From positions 1 through 22,196 of the forward strand of contig JAJQID010000190.1 of the NCBI GenBank assembly GCA_021199405.1: a stretch of DNA of 22,196 nt, in the 5' to 3' direction. This stretch comes from Lachnospiraceae bacterium. GTDB taxonomy: Bacteria; Bacillota; Clostridia; Lachnospirales; Lachnospiraceae. Shown in pieces: positions 6,434 to 14,376 of the stretch. The notes beneath the pieces are model-generated. The model saw nothing but the letters and a program-made list of their open reading frames with translations, did not search any database and was not told where the DNA came from. Position numbers and translations under genes: made by a program. Position 1 is the stretch's first letter. Each line of letters opens with the position of its first letter.

Positions 6434-7866
6434 ACCTGATAGATTGCGCTATAGCTTCTCGAGAAGCCTATGGTATCCCCTCTTTGCAGAGGATAGGCCA
6501 TATTCGGCACAATTTTCTCCCTGTTCAGATAGGTTCCGTTGGAAGAACCCATATCAATGATCTGCAGCTGGTTTTCCTTCCTTTCAATCCGCATATGGGA
6601 ACGGCTGATAAAGGAAATGGAGGCGCTGAAATTATAATCGCACTGGGCATTTCCTGCCTTATCACACCTTCCCACCGTCACAAAGCCTTTACTTAAATCC
6701 AACTGAATTTCCCTTGGCAGGGCATAACCGCCGGAATCAATCAGCTGCAGAAAAACGGTTTCCTTCTCCATGTCCCGTTCCGTGACTTCAAATACCGTTG
6801 CGCCGTCATCACCATAATATCCCGCCGCGCTGCCGCGGGAGGAAGAAACGACCGGAGCAGGCTCCATCGGCTGCTGGCGGCTGCCTCCCTGTTCTGCCAC
6901 GCTGTCATTCCCCGAATCTGAAGCTTTCGCTGCTTTACTCCCGAAAATTCCGCCCAGAAAGCCGCCGCCCTTTTCAGGCTTTGGTTCCTTGACCGGTTTA
7001 GGCTGCTTTGACGATTTTGGTTCTTTTGCCGGTTTTTCCTTTTTCTCTCTGGTTTTGGATTTTCCTTTTTTCCCGGTTTCCTCCTCTTCCTCTTCCCCGA
7101 ACAGATTCTTTAACAGGCCGCCTTCCACGTCCTCCTCCCCAAAGTTCTGCCCGGGCCGCATGCCGCCTCCCGGCGCGGGCGCCGGTTTCCTTTGTTCCTT
7201 TTTCTCCGACGGTTGATGCTCCTGCGCCATAGGGCGCACGTCCGCTTCCGGTGTCCGCCTCCATGAACCGGGCTGTGGAACTGCCTTCAATGTCTCTCTG
7301 ACGGACTCCGGCGCAGGCTGTTCCTCTGATGGCTGCTCTTCCTTCATGAGTTCCTCCAGCAGTCCAAATACATGAGTATTGCTCCCCTTCAGCACCCGAA
7401 GCAGCCGCATCGCGTACCCGGAGGAATCATTCACAAGTTCCGTACTCATAATCAGATTCTCAAAGAAACGCTCAATCTCAGCGTCAGTCTGTGCCGGCTC
7501 CTTCTGCGGTAAATAGAGATACCAGACAAAATAATCCCTGTGTCTCAGTATGATATGCTCCGGATCCAGCAACAGATTATGATAATCCAGAAACCAGTCC
7601 TGACAGTTTTTATATGGAAGAAGCATATTTTTCAGAAGTCTTGCAAAATCCCCCTTCTGCATTTTTTCAGAAAAATAAGAGAACCTGGTGCCATCCACAA
7701 TCTCATAGCGCAGCTCCCTCTCCCCATCCACGCCGATACATCTCATGGGGAGCAGGAACTCAGGACTATCCTGCTTCAACACCTTCAACGAAATATCATC
7801 CAGCTTATCGTCCGCCTCCACCATTTTCGCATACAGCTTATTTGCAATGATTACATCCTTCAACAT
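6427..7866 (-). CDS. DUF6382-FHA domain protein (phospho-threonine reader)
   Basis: 479 residues. Residues 1-170 resemble the DUF6382 domain found at the front of Firmicutes FHA proteins (LRYEIVDGTRFSYF, LLDPEHIIL, WYLYLP). Residues 175-355 are a disordered linker rich in Lys, Pro and Glu, with two similar hydrophobic patches, GGLLKNLFG (249-257) and GGFLGGIFG (301-309). Residues 385-479 are an FHA domain with its phospho-peptide residues present: GR (399-400), SRSH (421-424) and SSNGT (441-445). Just before it, GATVFE (T357) and VTERD (T362) are possible phosphorylation sites. FHA domains bind phospho-threonine, often with Asp at +3; the kinase has four such sites. Start supported by GGAAGGAG 8 nt upstream. 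Confidence 0.92.
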   Translation of the reverse strand: MLKDVIIANKLYAKMVEADDKLDDISLKVLKQDSPEFLLPMRCIGVDGERELRYEIVDGTRFSYFSEKMQKGDFARLLKNMLLPYKNCQDWFLDYHNLLLDPEHIILRHRDYFVWYLYLPQKEPAQTDAEIERFFENLIMSTELVNDSSGYAMRLLRVLKGSNTHVFGLLEELMKEEQPSEEQPAPESVRETLKAVPQPGSWRRTPEADVRPMAQEHQPSEKKEQRKPAPAPGGGMRPGQNFGEEDVEGGLLKNLFGEEEEEETGKKGKSKTREKKEKPAKEPKSSKQPKPVKEPKPEKGGGFLGGIFGSKAAKASDSGNDSVAEQGGSRQQPMEPAPVVSSSRGSAAGYYGDDGATVFEVTERDMEKETVFLQLIDSGGYALPREIQLDLSKGFVTVGRCDKAGNAQCDYNFSASISFISRSHMRIERKENQLQIIDMGSSNGTYLNREKIVPNMAYPLQRGDTIGFSRSYSAIYQVC

Positions 7867-7893
7867 TCCATATCTCCTTCCTCAATTCCGGCA

Positions 7894-9231
7894 TTATTTC
7901 CCATAATATGTCAATGACAGCCGATACGTATTTCCATTGGCTTCCACGATCGTGCTGCCGTCCAGAAACGGATAAGCCTCATCAAACAGATATTCAATCA
8001 CCGTCTCATTATATCGGCTGATATATCCCCAGGACAGACCAGACTTCACAGCGGCCACTCCACAGGAAAAAGAAAGGGCGTCCGAATAGCTGCAGGGGAT
8101 CATCATTTCCCCTGTCTCATTGATAAATCCCCATTTCCCTGTGGAATCCGCCACTGCCACATATCCGCTCTCAATTCCCTTCGCAGCAGCATACCTGACG
8201 TCAAAACAGGCTGTCCCATCCAGATTGGTCAGATAATATCCCCCGCTGTCTTTTACCACCGCATAGCCGGCATAGCAAAATCCACTGTTATGATTCGGCA
8301 CCACATCGTCAAACTGATACTCCGTGACTGCATTCAGGTTTTCATCCAGAAGAGCCCATTTTCCATCCTTCTGAACCGCGATATAGCCGCTGTTATCCAG
8401 ATAGACATTTTCGTATTCCTCCTCTGTCAGCAGATCAAAGGTATTGGTGTAAATCCGGTATTTTCCGTCCTTTACGCCAACCACGCGACCGTTCCTGATA
8501 TCCGTCACCTCATCCAGACCCACCTTATCCACCGCCATCCAGTTGCCGCTCTGATCGATCAGTGTGTACACGCCGTCCAGTTTTACTACAGCATAGCTGC
8601 CGTCAAAATGTGTGGCCTCCTCATAGATGAATTCCAGCGCAAGGGAACCGTTGCTCTCCGTATAGCCCCATTTCTTCCCGTCAGTGGCAGGTATGATCCA
8701 CTCCGTCCCAGGCAGCTGATAATCTGTCACATTGATCTGGTTGCTCCTGTAGGTGTAGCGAATAGATTCATACATTTCAAAAAGCGTCTCATTGGATCCA
8801 TATCTTTCCACACCCTCTTTTAACAACGTATACGCATCGGCAGCTCTGTTCTGATCCAGAAGCCACTCCCCACATACAATGTATTCCTCTTCCGCTGCAG
8901 TGTACTCCTCCCGCCGGTCTGACACCAGAGAGAGATACTCATCCATGTAACCCGCCTCCAGATACAGCGCAAGCAGCTCTGTCTCATACTGCGCGTTGTT
9001 CTCCGTGGAATAATTATTCAGGGCGCTGACATACTTTGCTGCCGCCCGCACATACAGCTTATCAGCCCACAAAGCCTTGCCGCTTTCCACTAACGCCGCC
9101 TGCTCTGTCTCCTCCGAATTGTCCGTAAGCGTCACAGCTACCGCCAGCCAGGAGACAGCTACTGCTATAATCACCAGAAGCGTCAGCAGACTCCTTGATT
9201 TTCTGACTACATTTTTCTTTTTCTTCGCCAT
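7894..9231 (-). CDS. Membrane-anchored TPR-like / WG-repeat protein
   Basis: 445 residues from the ATG at 9231, preceded by AGGTGGAG; a GTG at 9240 is possible but lies inside that Shine-Dalgarno. A basic N-terminus (MAKKKKNVVRKSR) leads into one membrane helix (about 12-35), so the rest is probably outside the membrane. Residues 40-170 are helical and TPR-like. The remainder carries WG repeats (KKWGY, GKWALLD, GKWGFI, SWGYIS) interspersed with FIYEEA- and LFDEAYPF-type segments. WG repeats are found in bacterial cell-surface and effector-associated proteins; no enzymatic role is known. It lies between the prepilin peptidase and the FHA gene, suggesting an external sensor or scaffold tied to pilus assembly. 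Confidence 0.82.
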   Translation of the reverse strand: MAKKKKNVVRKSRSLLTLLVIIAVAVSWLAVAVTLTDNSEETEQAALVESGKALWADKLYVRAAAKYVSALNNYSTENNAQYETELLALYLEAGYMDEYLSLVSDRREEYTAAEEEYIVCGEWLLDQNRAADAYTLLKEGVERYGSNETLFEMYESIRYTYRSNQINVTDYQLPGTEWIIPATDGKKWGYTESNGSLALEFIYEEATHFDGSYAVVKLDGVYTLIDQSGNWMAVDKVGLDEVTDIRNGRVVGVKDGKYRIYTNTFDLLTEEEYENVYLDNSGYIAVQKDGKWALLDENLNAVTEYQFDDVVPNHNSGFCYAGYAVVKDSGGYYLTNLDGTACFDVRYAAAKGIESGYVAVADSTGKWGFINETGEMMIPCSYSDALSFSCGVAAVKSGLSWGYISRYNETVIEYLFDEAYPFLDGSTIVEANGNTYRLSLTYYGK

Positions 9232-9240
9232 GCTCTCCAC

Positions 9241-9897
9241 CTATCCGATCCAGCATCTTATGATAACGCCCAGATATAAAAAAGGAACAAAGGGTATCTT
9301 GTCTTTTCTGCCGATTTTTTTTCGCAGAAGCATTACAATGGAAAAAGCCGCGCTGGCCAGACACCCGTACACAACCGCGCCCACCACATATTCTCCCGTC
9401 ATCATCAATCCCAGCACCAGTGCCAGCTTGATGTCTCCCGCGCCGATATTGCCGCGGCTCACAAAATAGGACAACCCGAAGGCGATCAGCGTAAAAACGA
9501 AGCCGAGCACAATGCTGTAAAATATGGAAACCACATTTTCAAACGAGGCTGTCGCTTCAACCCCCAGAATCAGAATAAATGCAGCCAGCATGCCCAGCAG
9601 GATTCTGTTCGGCACCACTGTCTCCCAGTAATCGGTCATACAGAGCACAGACATTCCTATAATCACCACTGTCATGCTTAAGAACACCAGATCCAGAACT
9701 GTGCTCTGCCCTCTGGCCCACCACAGGCGAACCAACGCCGTCTCGCTCAGAACCATCACCAGATATTCCGGAACCGTTCGCAGAATTTTGCGTTTCCGGT
9801 TTTCCTCTTTTTCAAATGCGGAGCGTTGCAAGCCCATGATTCCCGCATAGCACAGTGGAATCGCCGCGGCGCAGACCGCCAGTGTCAGATAAGCCAT
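9241..9897 (-). CDS. cpaA: A24 prepilin peptidase (TadV/CpaA-type core)
   Basis: 218 residues with about six membrane helices. The two catalytic aspartates of aspartic prepilin peptidases are visible: D89 in CMTDYWETVVPN and D155 in NIGAGDIKLAL (GxGD motif). It lacks the cysteine-rich N-terminal domain, as TadV/CpaA proteins usually do; that domain is present as a separate gene at 5163-5624. It should cut the leader peptides of the Flp-like pilin and the two TadE-like proteins after the glycine. The stop abuts the start region of the WG-repeat gene. It begins 15 nt after the TadE-like gene, with AGAGGAG upstream. Confidence 0.93.
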   Translation of the reverse strand: MAYLTLAVCAAAIPLCYAGIMGLQRSAFEKEENRKRKILRTVPEYLVMVLSETALVRLWWARGQSTVLDLVFLSMTVVIIGMSVLCMTDYWETVVPNRILLGMLAAFILILGVEATASFENVVSIFYSIVLGFVFTLIAFGLSYFVSRGNIGAGDIKLALVLGLMMTGEYVVGAVVYGCLASAAFSIVMLLRKKIGRKDKIPFVPFLYLGVIIRCWIG

Positions 9898-9912
9898 TTA
9901 CCATATTCTCCT

Positions 9913-10650
9913 CTACCTGCTTTGCTGTATTTTTTCTCCGTCCCCATCCAGCCAGGCCGGTATGGTACATCTCTGCACCACATGGATTGTAGGATCTTTC
10001 AGAAACAGTTTAAAGAAATAAATTTCCAGATCATACTCCACCACAATATCAATGATCCGATAATCATCGTCGGATAAAAAATTGCTATTGTCAAAGGACA
10101 GACCGGAGAAGCCGTCCACTACCCCATATTTTTTCAGATAGGTATCGGCGTCCATCTGATTGTACGGGTCATAGCTCTGATCCAGATATACCTCCATCAG
10201 GCTGCCTCCCAGCAGCCCCACCAGATAATCCTTCAGCGCTTCCTCCCCATGTTCAATTGCCAGATAAAGCAGGTTAGCCACAGCTTCCTTGGGATCTGAA
10301 ACAAAATCCACCGCTTTCTCCACCATGGTTTTCCCGTTTTCCAGGGAAGTCTCATCAGTGAAGGTTTCATAGGCATCGAGCACAGCGTCCACTTTTTCCG
10401 TGTTTGAATCAATATCCTTCCCCAGTGCCTGATCTCCCTCCCGGATTCCCAGCGCCTGGTACAGATAGGTATAAGCGGAAAGCTGACTTCCAGCCTCAAA
10501 CATGGCATACTGAATCCGGTTATGTACCATATAGATATTTGTGAATGAAATGATCCCCAGAATGACCAGCAGAAAAGGCACCAGAGCAAGCACCGCCTCC
10601 ACCGACATCATTCCCGTTTCATTTCCAGATTGCTTTTTTTCTCTTCTCAT
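9913..10650 (-). CDS. TadE-like minor pilin (second copy)
   Basis: 245 residues. A short basic leader ends in a prepilin-type site, G13 before MMSVE, with Glu at +5 (E18), followed by a hydrophobic helix (about 19-42) and an extracellular region. This matches TadE/TadG pseudopilins. The mature part is acidic, with no further motif recognised. It starts 8 nt after the TadG-like gene, with GAGG 7 nt upstream of the ATG, and is followed directly by the prepilin peptidase. Probably a minor subunit that starts or caps the pilus. The second TadE-like protein of this operon (13350-14018) is not obviously similar outside the leader-helix region. Confidence 0.82.
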   Translation of the reverse strand: MRREKKQSGNETGMMSVEAVLALVPFLLVILGIISFTNIYMVHNRIQYAMFEAGSQLSAYTYLYQALGIREGDQALGKDIDSNTEKVDAVLDAYETFTDETSLENGKTMVEKAVDFVSDPKEAVANLLYLAIEHGEEALKDYLVGLLGGSLMEVYLDQSYDPYNQMDADTYLKKYGVVDGFSGLSFDNSNFLSDDDYRIIDIVVEYDLEIYFFKLFLKDPTIHVVQRCTIPAWLDGDGEKIQQSR

Positions 10651-10658
10651 TTTGATCC

Positions 10659-13205
10659 TCAGTAGCCTCTGATGACAGAATAGCCAATATACTGGCTTTC
10701 CAGCTTATTGATCACAGTTTCCGCATCCGAACCGCTCAGATACATCTCCGCAAAATTATCCGGCAGAATCACAAAGTCCATCTTCACATTACAGGTACTT
10801 TTCACTGCCGTGACCGCGTCCTTCGTATTAAATTCCAGAGACGTCAGCTCACTGTCCTTTTCCGAGATTTCCCGCATGGCCTGATTTACATTCAGCGTGA
10901 TCAGTGTCCCCGTTCGCTGGACAAGGGTAGATGCATCCACCTGTAAATACATCAGAAGATAAAGATAATTTTCATAATTCAGGTTAATTGTCTCTTTTCC
11001 AGAGGGATTGTCGGTAATACGGTCGTCCCCCAAAAAAGTCTTGATATCTGAAAGACATGAAAGATGACTCACCTCTGTTTTTAAAAGCACTACCCTTTGT
11101 CTGTTTTTCAAAAGCTCCCAATCCTTATACGTCTCAATTCCAGCTACAGCCGCCCTGAGCGCAGCACTCACAGCTATCCTGACCAAAGGAGCTGCCGGTG
11201 CTCCCACTGCAGTAGCCGCGACTGCCGCAGCTGCTTCATTCGCAATAGTGTTAATCGTGGAATTAATGGCTGATATCTTATATGTAGAGACCAGATTTAA
11301 TGCCATCCTGATTGCATTAATCTCATTTCTGGCCGCATTCTGATTATCCTTCGAGCTTATATGCCCAGCAAGCAGATATTCCAGTTCCGCTCCGTAAAGG
11401 TAATTAATATCTGTACTCATCTTCACTTTGGTCAGACTGTAATCTGCGTTATCATCGGAATCACTGTCAGAAGAACTGCTTGTTGAACTATCAGACGAAC
11501 TTATATAAACTCCATAAAGCGGCTGATCTGATTCCTCTAACCCAGATACCCGACTAGAAAACATACCGAAATCATAAGACGCCATTAGGAAGCGATCCAA
11601 TGACTTCTCCAGCGAAAAACCATCAGGAAGCGACAGTGCGTCATCCTCCTCTACCCCCTTTCCATCCACAATTCCAAGTGTGGATGCAAGATCAGAAGAG
11701 ATATCTCTGGCCTCTCTCTGATCAGTCTCATCATTCAGCGCATCCTCTTTTTCCTGAAGGACGTTTTCGGCATTCTCAATTTTTTTATCCGCCTCCTTCT
11801 TGGCAGAATCACTGCTGCCTTCTGAGCCTGAAAACATTTCTTTCAGCCAGTCATAGAAAGTGTTGTATACAGAGTAAAAATGATGCCATTGTAATTTTAC
11901 GCTGAAAGTAAGGTTTCCCTCACCCGGCTCCAGCTCTCCATTGACCAAATCCTGTGCCTTATTATCCAGTGCTTCCAGCGCTTCCTCAAGATTCTCCCTG
12001 TTCTCTCTATTCAGTTCTTTAGTCACATTCTCCTGACAATATTTATTGACATCTTCAAAGGTCTGAGCCTTCTCTACAATTTCATTCAGATCCTCGATTT
12101 CCTGCTCTATTCCCGCTCTTGTCTCATCAGAACATTCTGACAACTGATTTTCCAGAGCTTTCACTTCATCCTCAATAGTTCTCAGTGTGTCATTCAAGTC
12201 AGAATGGATGGAATCCAGATCTGCCAGATATCCCTCAATATTATAAAAATCCACCGGATCGGAATCAAAATTCCAGGCAGTATTATGCAGATCATCCAAT
12301 GTATCTTTAATACTTTCCGTATAACTGTCCACATCCACATATTTTCCCGCCAAATCCTTAAGTTCCTGAGGGACAGTGGTCACCGCTGTTCCTCCATCCT
12401 TTTCCTCATCCTCAATCTGTGCTTCCAGTTCTTCAATCTGGTCGATTGCATCATCAATATCCTCCTGATTCTCCAGATAATACACGTACTCTTCATATTC
12501 TGTACTGTTTTGAATTTCAACAATTTTCTTATCGTAGGATACTCCATTATAACGAAGCTGCTCCGTATACGATGGATACTCATATATTACCTTTAACTGA
12601 TTATAATAATCCTCAATTTTATCCAGAGCATCCGAACTTGTCTCAGCAATTTCCTGCACCTTCTCCGTTGCTTCCATATCTGCGTCCTGATTATTAATTC
12701 CCTCAACCGCATCCAGAATTCCCGTAAAATCCACAACCTCCTCTATAATCCGATACTGCATAAACTCCGCCACCTGGGTCATAAGCACACTCTCGTTGCC
12801 CAGCGTTGCGTTCTCCACCGCAGTATATTCCAGCTTTACATCCGCCCCCGCATAAGGCATGAAGCCGCTCAGCTCCACGTCTCCCTCCGTAGGATTGTAG
12901 GAATACAATATGTAATCTCCAAGAGTCTTAATTGCCTCAAGCCCTTCCTCACTCTGAGTCACCGCGAACAGACCATAGAGCTCCTTAAGCACATTCTGAT
13001 ACTCGCTCAATACAGCCTCCCCGTATGCGTCTGCCGCCATCACAGCCTGTGAGCCGCTCAGCTTCAGTCTGGCCAGATCTACAAACAGGCCAGTAAACAC
13101 CACCACCGGGACCATGATCAGGGTCACAAACACTGTGATAATTCCCTGATGCTTTCGTCTGTATCGTTTATCATATTCATGTCGTCTTTCCTGTCTGTTG
13201 TGCAT
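10659..13205 (-). CDS. Large TadG/DUF5702-like pilus assembly protein
   Basis: 848 residues. After a very basic N-terminus comes a helix starting GIITVFVTLIMVPVVVFTG (about 21-43), then LARLKLSGSQAVMAADAYGEAVL, the pattern of TadG-type proteins and of the Firmicutes DUF5702 group. It has no Glu at +5, so it may stay as an anchored protein rather than a cleaved pilin. Residues 120-560 are largely charged and coiled-coil-like. A Ser/Asp-rich linker lies near residues 580-610, then an Ala-rich helical stretch (AAAAVAATAVGAPAAPL) and a C-terminal alpha/beta part. A GGGGAAG Shine-Dalgarno precedes the ATG. It is far larger than typical Gram-negative TadG/TadE proteins and is probably an extracellular platform component of the pilus. 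Confidence 0.75.
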   Translation of the reverse strand: MHNRQERRHEYDKRYRRKHQGIITVFVTLIMVPVVVFTGLFVDLARLKLSGSQAVMAADAYGEAVLSEYQNVLKELYGLFAVTQSEEGLEAIKTLGDYILYSYNPTEGDVELSGFMPYAGADVKLEYTAVENATLGNESVLMTQVAEFMQYRIIEEVVDFTGILDAVEGINNQDADMEATEKVQEIAETSSDALDKIEDYYNQLKVIYEYPSYTEQLRYNGVSYDKKIVEIQNSTEYEEYVYYLENQEDIDDAIDQIEELEAQIEDEEKDGGTAVTTVPQELKDLAGKYVDVDSYTESIKDTLDDLHNTAWNFDSDPVDFYNIEGYLADLDSIHSDLNDTLRTIEDEVKALENQLSECSDETRAGIEQEIEDLNEIVEKAQTFEDVNKYCQENVTKELNRENRENLEEALEALDNKAQDLVNGELEPGEGNLTFSVKLQWHHFYSVYNTFYDWLKEMFSGSEGSSDSAKKEADKKIENAENVLQEKEDALNDETDQREARDISSDLASTLGIVDGKGVEEDDALSLPDGFSLEKSLDRFLMASYDFGMFSSRVSGLEESDQPLYGVYISSSDSSTSSSSDSDSDDNADYSLTKVKMSTDINYLYGAELEYLLAGHISSKDNQNAARNEINAIRMALNLVSTYKISAINSTINTIANEAAAAVAATAVGAPAAPLVRIAVSAALRAAVAGIETYKDWELLKNRQRVVLLKTEVSHLSCLSDIKTFLGDDRITDNPSGKETINLNYENYLYLLMYLQVDASTLVQRTGTLITLNVNQAMREISEKDSELTSLEFNTKDAVTAVKSTCNVKMDFVILPDNFAEMYLSGSDAETVINKLESQYIGYSVIRGY

Positions 13206-13222
13206 ACTTGCTTCCCCGTTTT

Positions 13223-13363
13223 CTATCCATCCTCCAAAGGTAAGAAACTGTCCCGCTCCTTCACCAGCCTGCCATGCTCATAAAATGTCAGGTTTTCCTT
13301 CATGGAGGTGACAGCCGCTTCCTTCACTGCTTTCACCGGCTTGCCATACTCACGAAATACCAA
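13223..13363 (-). CDS. Possible 46-aa ORF with two related peptide units
   Basis: The gap between the TadE-like gene and the TadG-like gene contains an open frame from a TTG at 13363 (or an ATG at 13303, 26 aa) to a TAG at 13223. The peptide has two similar units, LVFREYGKPVKAVKE and LTFYEHGRLVKERDS, matching an imperfect DNA repeat of about 31 nt spaced about 72 nt apart. No good Shine-Dalgarno precedes either start, and the TTG lies within the end of the TadE-like gene. It may be a tiny gene, a remnant of a longer one, or an RNA-level spacer. Confidence 0.25.
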   Translation of the reverse strand: MVFREYGKPVKAVKEAAVTSMKENLTFYEHGRLVKERDSFLPLEDG

Positions 13364-14018
13364 GCTTCGTCTTCATTGTACCGTAAGCATTACTAACCTT
13401 CTCGGAAAGGCCGCTGAAGAACTCCCCGACCCTGGTGTCCTCCACCAGGTCGATGACATAATCCACCGTCCGTATAATATCATCATGATCCGATACCACC
13501 GCCCGGGCGGTAGCCGTAATTTTGTAATTTCTTCCAAGACCAATCAGACTGAAATCAATGGGCAGTGTGACTGACTGGGTCGCCGTAGCTTCATATTCCT
13601 TGATCAGCAGATAGTTCGTGTAATCCAGCGTAACCGTCACTTCTCCGCCAAAAATCATCTTGCCTGCTATGGATTCAAAATATTTCTGAAAGGCATCCTG
13701 ATCTTCAATCCCGGAAGGGGAATCCAACGACGCGTATGGATTCAGAGGGCCTGTAATCACATAGGAATTACCGGATCCAGTGGTTGTACTCTCCGCGGTG
13801 GCGTATTCCACCTCCGTATTCCGCGTGACATAGGTGTCCGTCACGGAATTTTTATAATAAACCAGGCAGGTCTCAAGACAGGCCTGCAGATTGGCTCTCT
13901 GAAAAAGCAGGAGAGACAGCTGCAGCAGGAACATAACACAAATAATAGCGATGGGCAGGATAAAAGTGGCTTCTACTTCTACTGACCCTGATTCCATTTG
14001 TGGTTTTTGTCTGCGCAT
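13350..14018 (-). CDS. tadE: TadE-like minor pilin (first copy)
   Basis: 222 residues. The leader MRRQKPQMESG is followed by SVEVE, placing Glu at +5 (E16) after the predicted cleavage at G11, then a hydrophobic helix (about 17-40). This is the TadE arrangement. The mature domain is beta-rich (VTVTLDYTNYLL, NYKITATARAVV) and ends in a charged helix. A strong Shine-Dalgarno, AAAGGAGGGG, lies 5 nt before the ATG. It follows the Flp-like pilin gene by 36 nt. Likely a minor pilin processed by the A24 peptidase of this operon. Confidence 0.85.
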   Translation of the reverse strand: MRRQKPQMESGSVEVEATFILPIAIICVMFLLQLSLLLFQRANLQACLETCLVYYKNSVTDTYVTRNTEVEYATAESTTTGSGNSYVITGPLNPYASLDSPSGIEDQDAFQKYFESIAGKMIFGGEVTVTLDYTNYLLIKEYEATATQSVTLPIDFSLIGLGRNYKITATARAVVSDHDDIIRTVDYVIDLVEDTRVGEFFSGLSEKVSNAYGTMKTKLGIS

Positions 14019-14054
14019 AGCTGCCCCTCCTTTCTTTTTTGTTCTCCAACTTTT

Positions 14055-14297
14055 CTATAGCTGGTTTGCGCCTGATGTACTGGGAGAATAGTTGAAAATA
14101 TTGTCCATCATGTCATTCAGCCAACCGGACAGACGACTCCAGAATACTCCTATGATCAATACAACAATCAGTAAAATAATGATCGTAGCAACTATATTGG
14201 ACACTCCCATCTCAGATTTCATGAAATCTGAGACCTTCTGCTTCGCCGCATATGCTCTGCACATCAATCCAATATACAATCTGTCTAAAGCATCCAC
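14055..14297 (-). CDS. flp: Flp1-like major pilin candidate
   Basis: 80 residues, the size of Flp prepilins. The leader is long for an Flp protein (31 residues, ending KSEMG) and is followed by a hydrophobic helix (VSNIVATIIILLIVVLIIGVF), then an amphipathic tail (WLNDMMDNIF) and a polar end. The predicted mature N-terminus VSNIV has Val instead of Glu at +5, as in the Firmicutes Flp1-like family rather than classical Flp. GGAGG lies 11 nt before the ATG; shorter in-frame starts at M12 or M26 are possible. Its place directly after the TadB/TadC genes and before TadE is where the major pilin is expected. Cleavage after G31 is inferred. Confidence 0.8.
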   Translation of the reverse strand: MDALDRLYIGLMCRAYAAKQKVSDFMKSEMGVSNIVATIIILLIVVLIIGVFWSRLSGWLNDMMDNIFNYSPSTSGANQL

Positions 14298-14376
14298 TCT
14301 ATCTTCCTCCTTGTCTGTTGATATCTATGTGAACCGCAGCGCCAATAAAATCGAAGCCGACGTCCGCGGAATTCAC

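Noticed and set aside
5672..7866. FHA and PP2C as part of a type VI secretion system
   Set aside because: No VipA/B, Hcp, VgrG, TssM or other type VI genes are present, and all neighbours are Tad genes in a monoderm setting.
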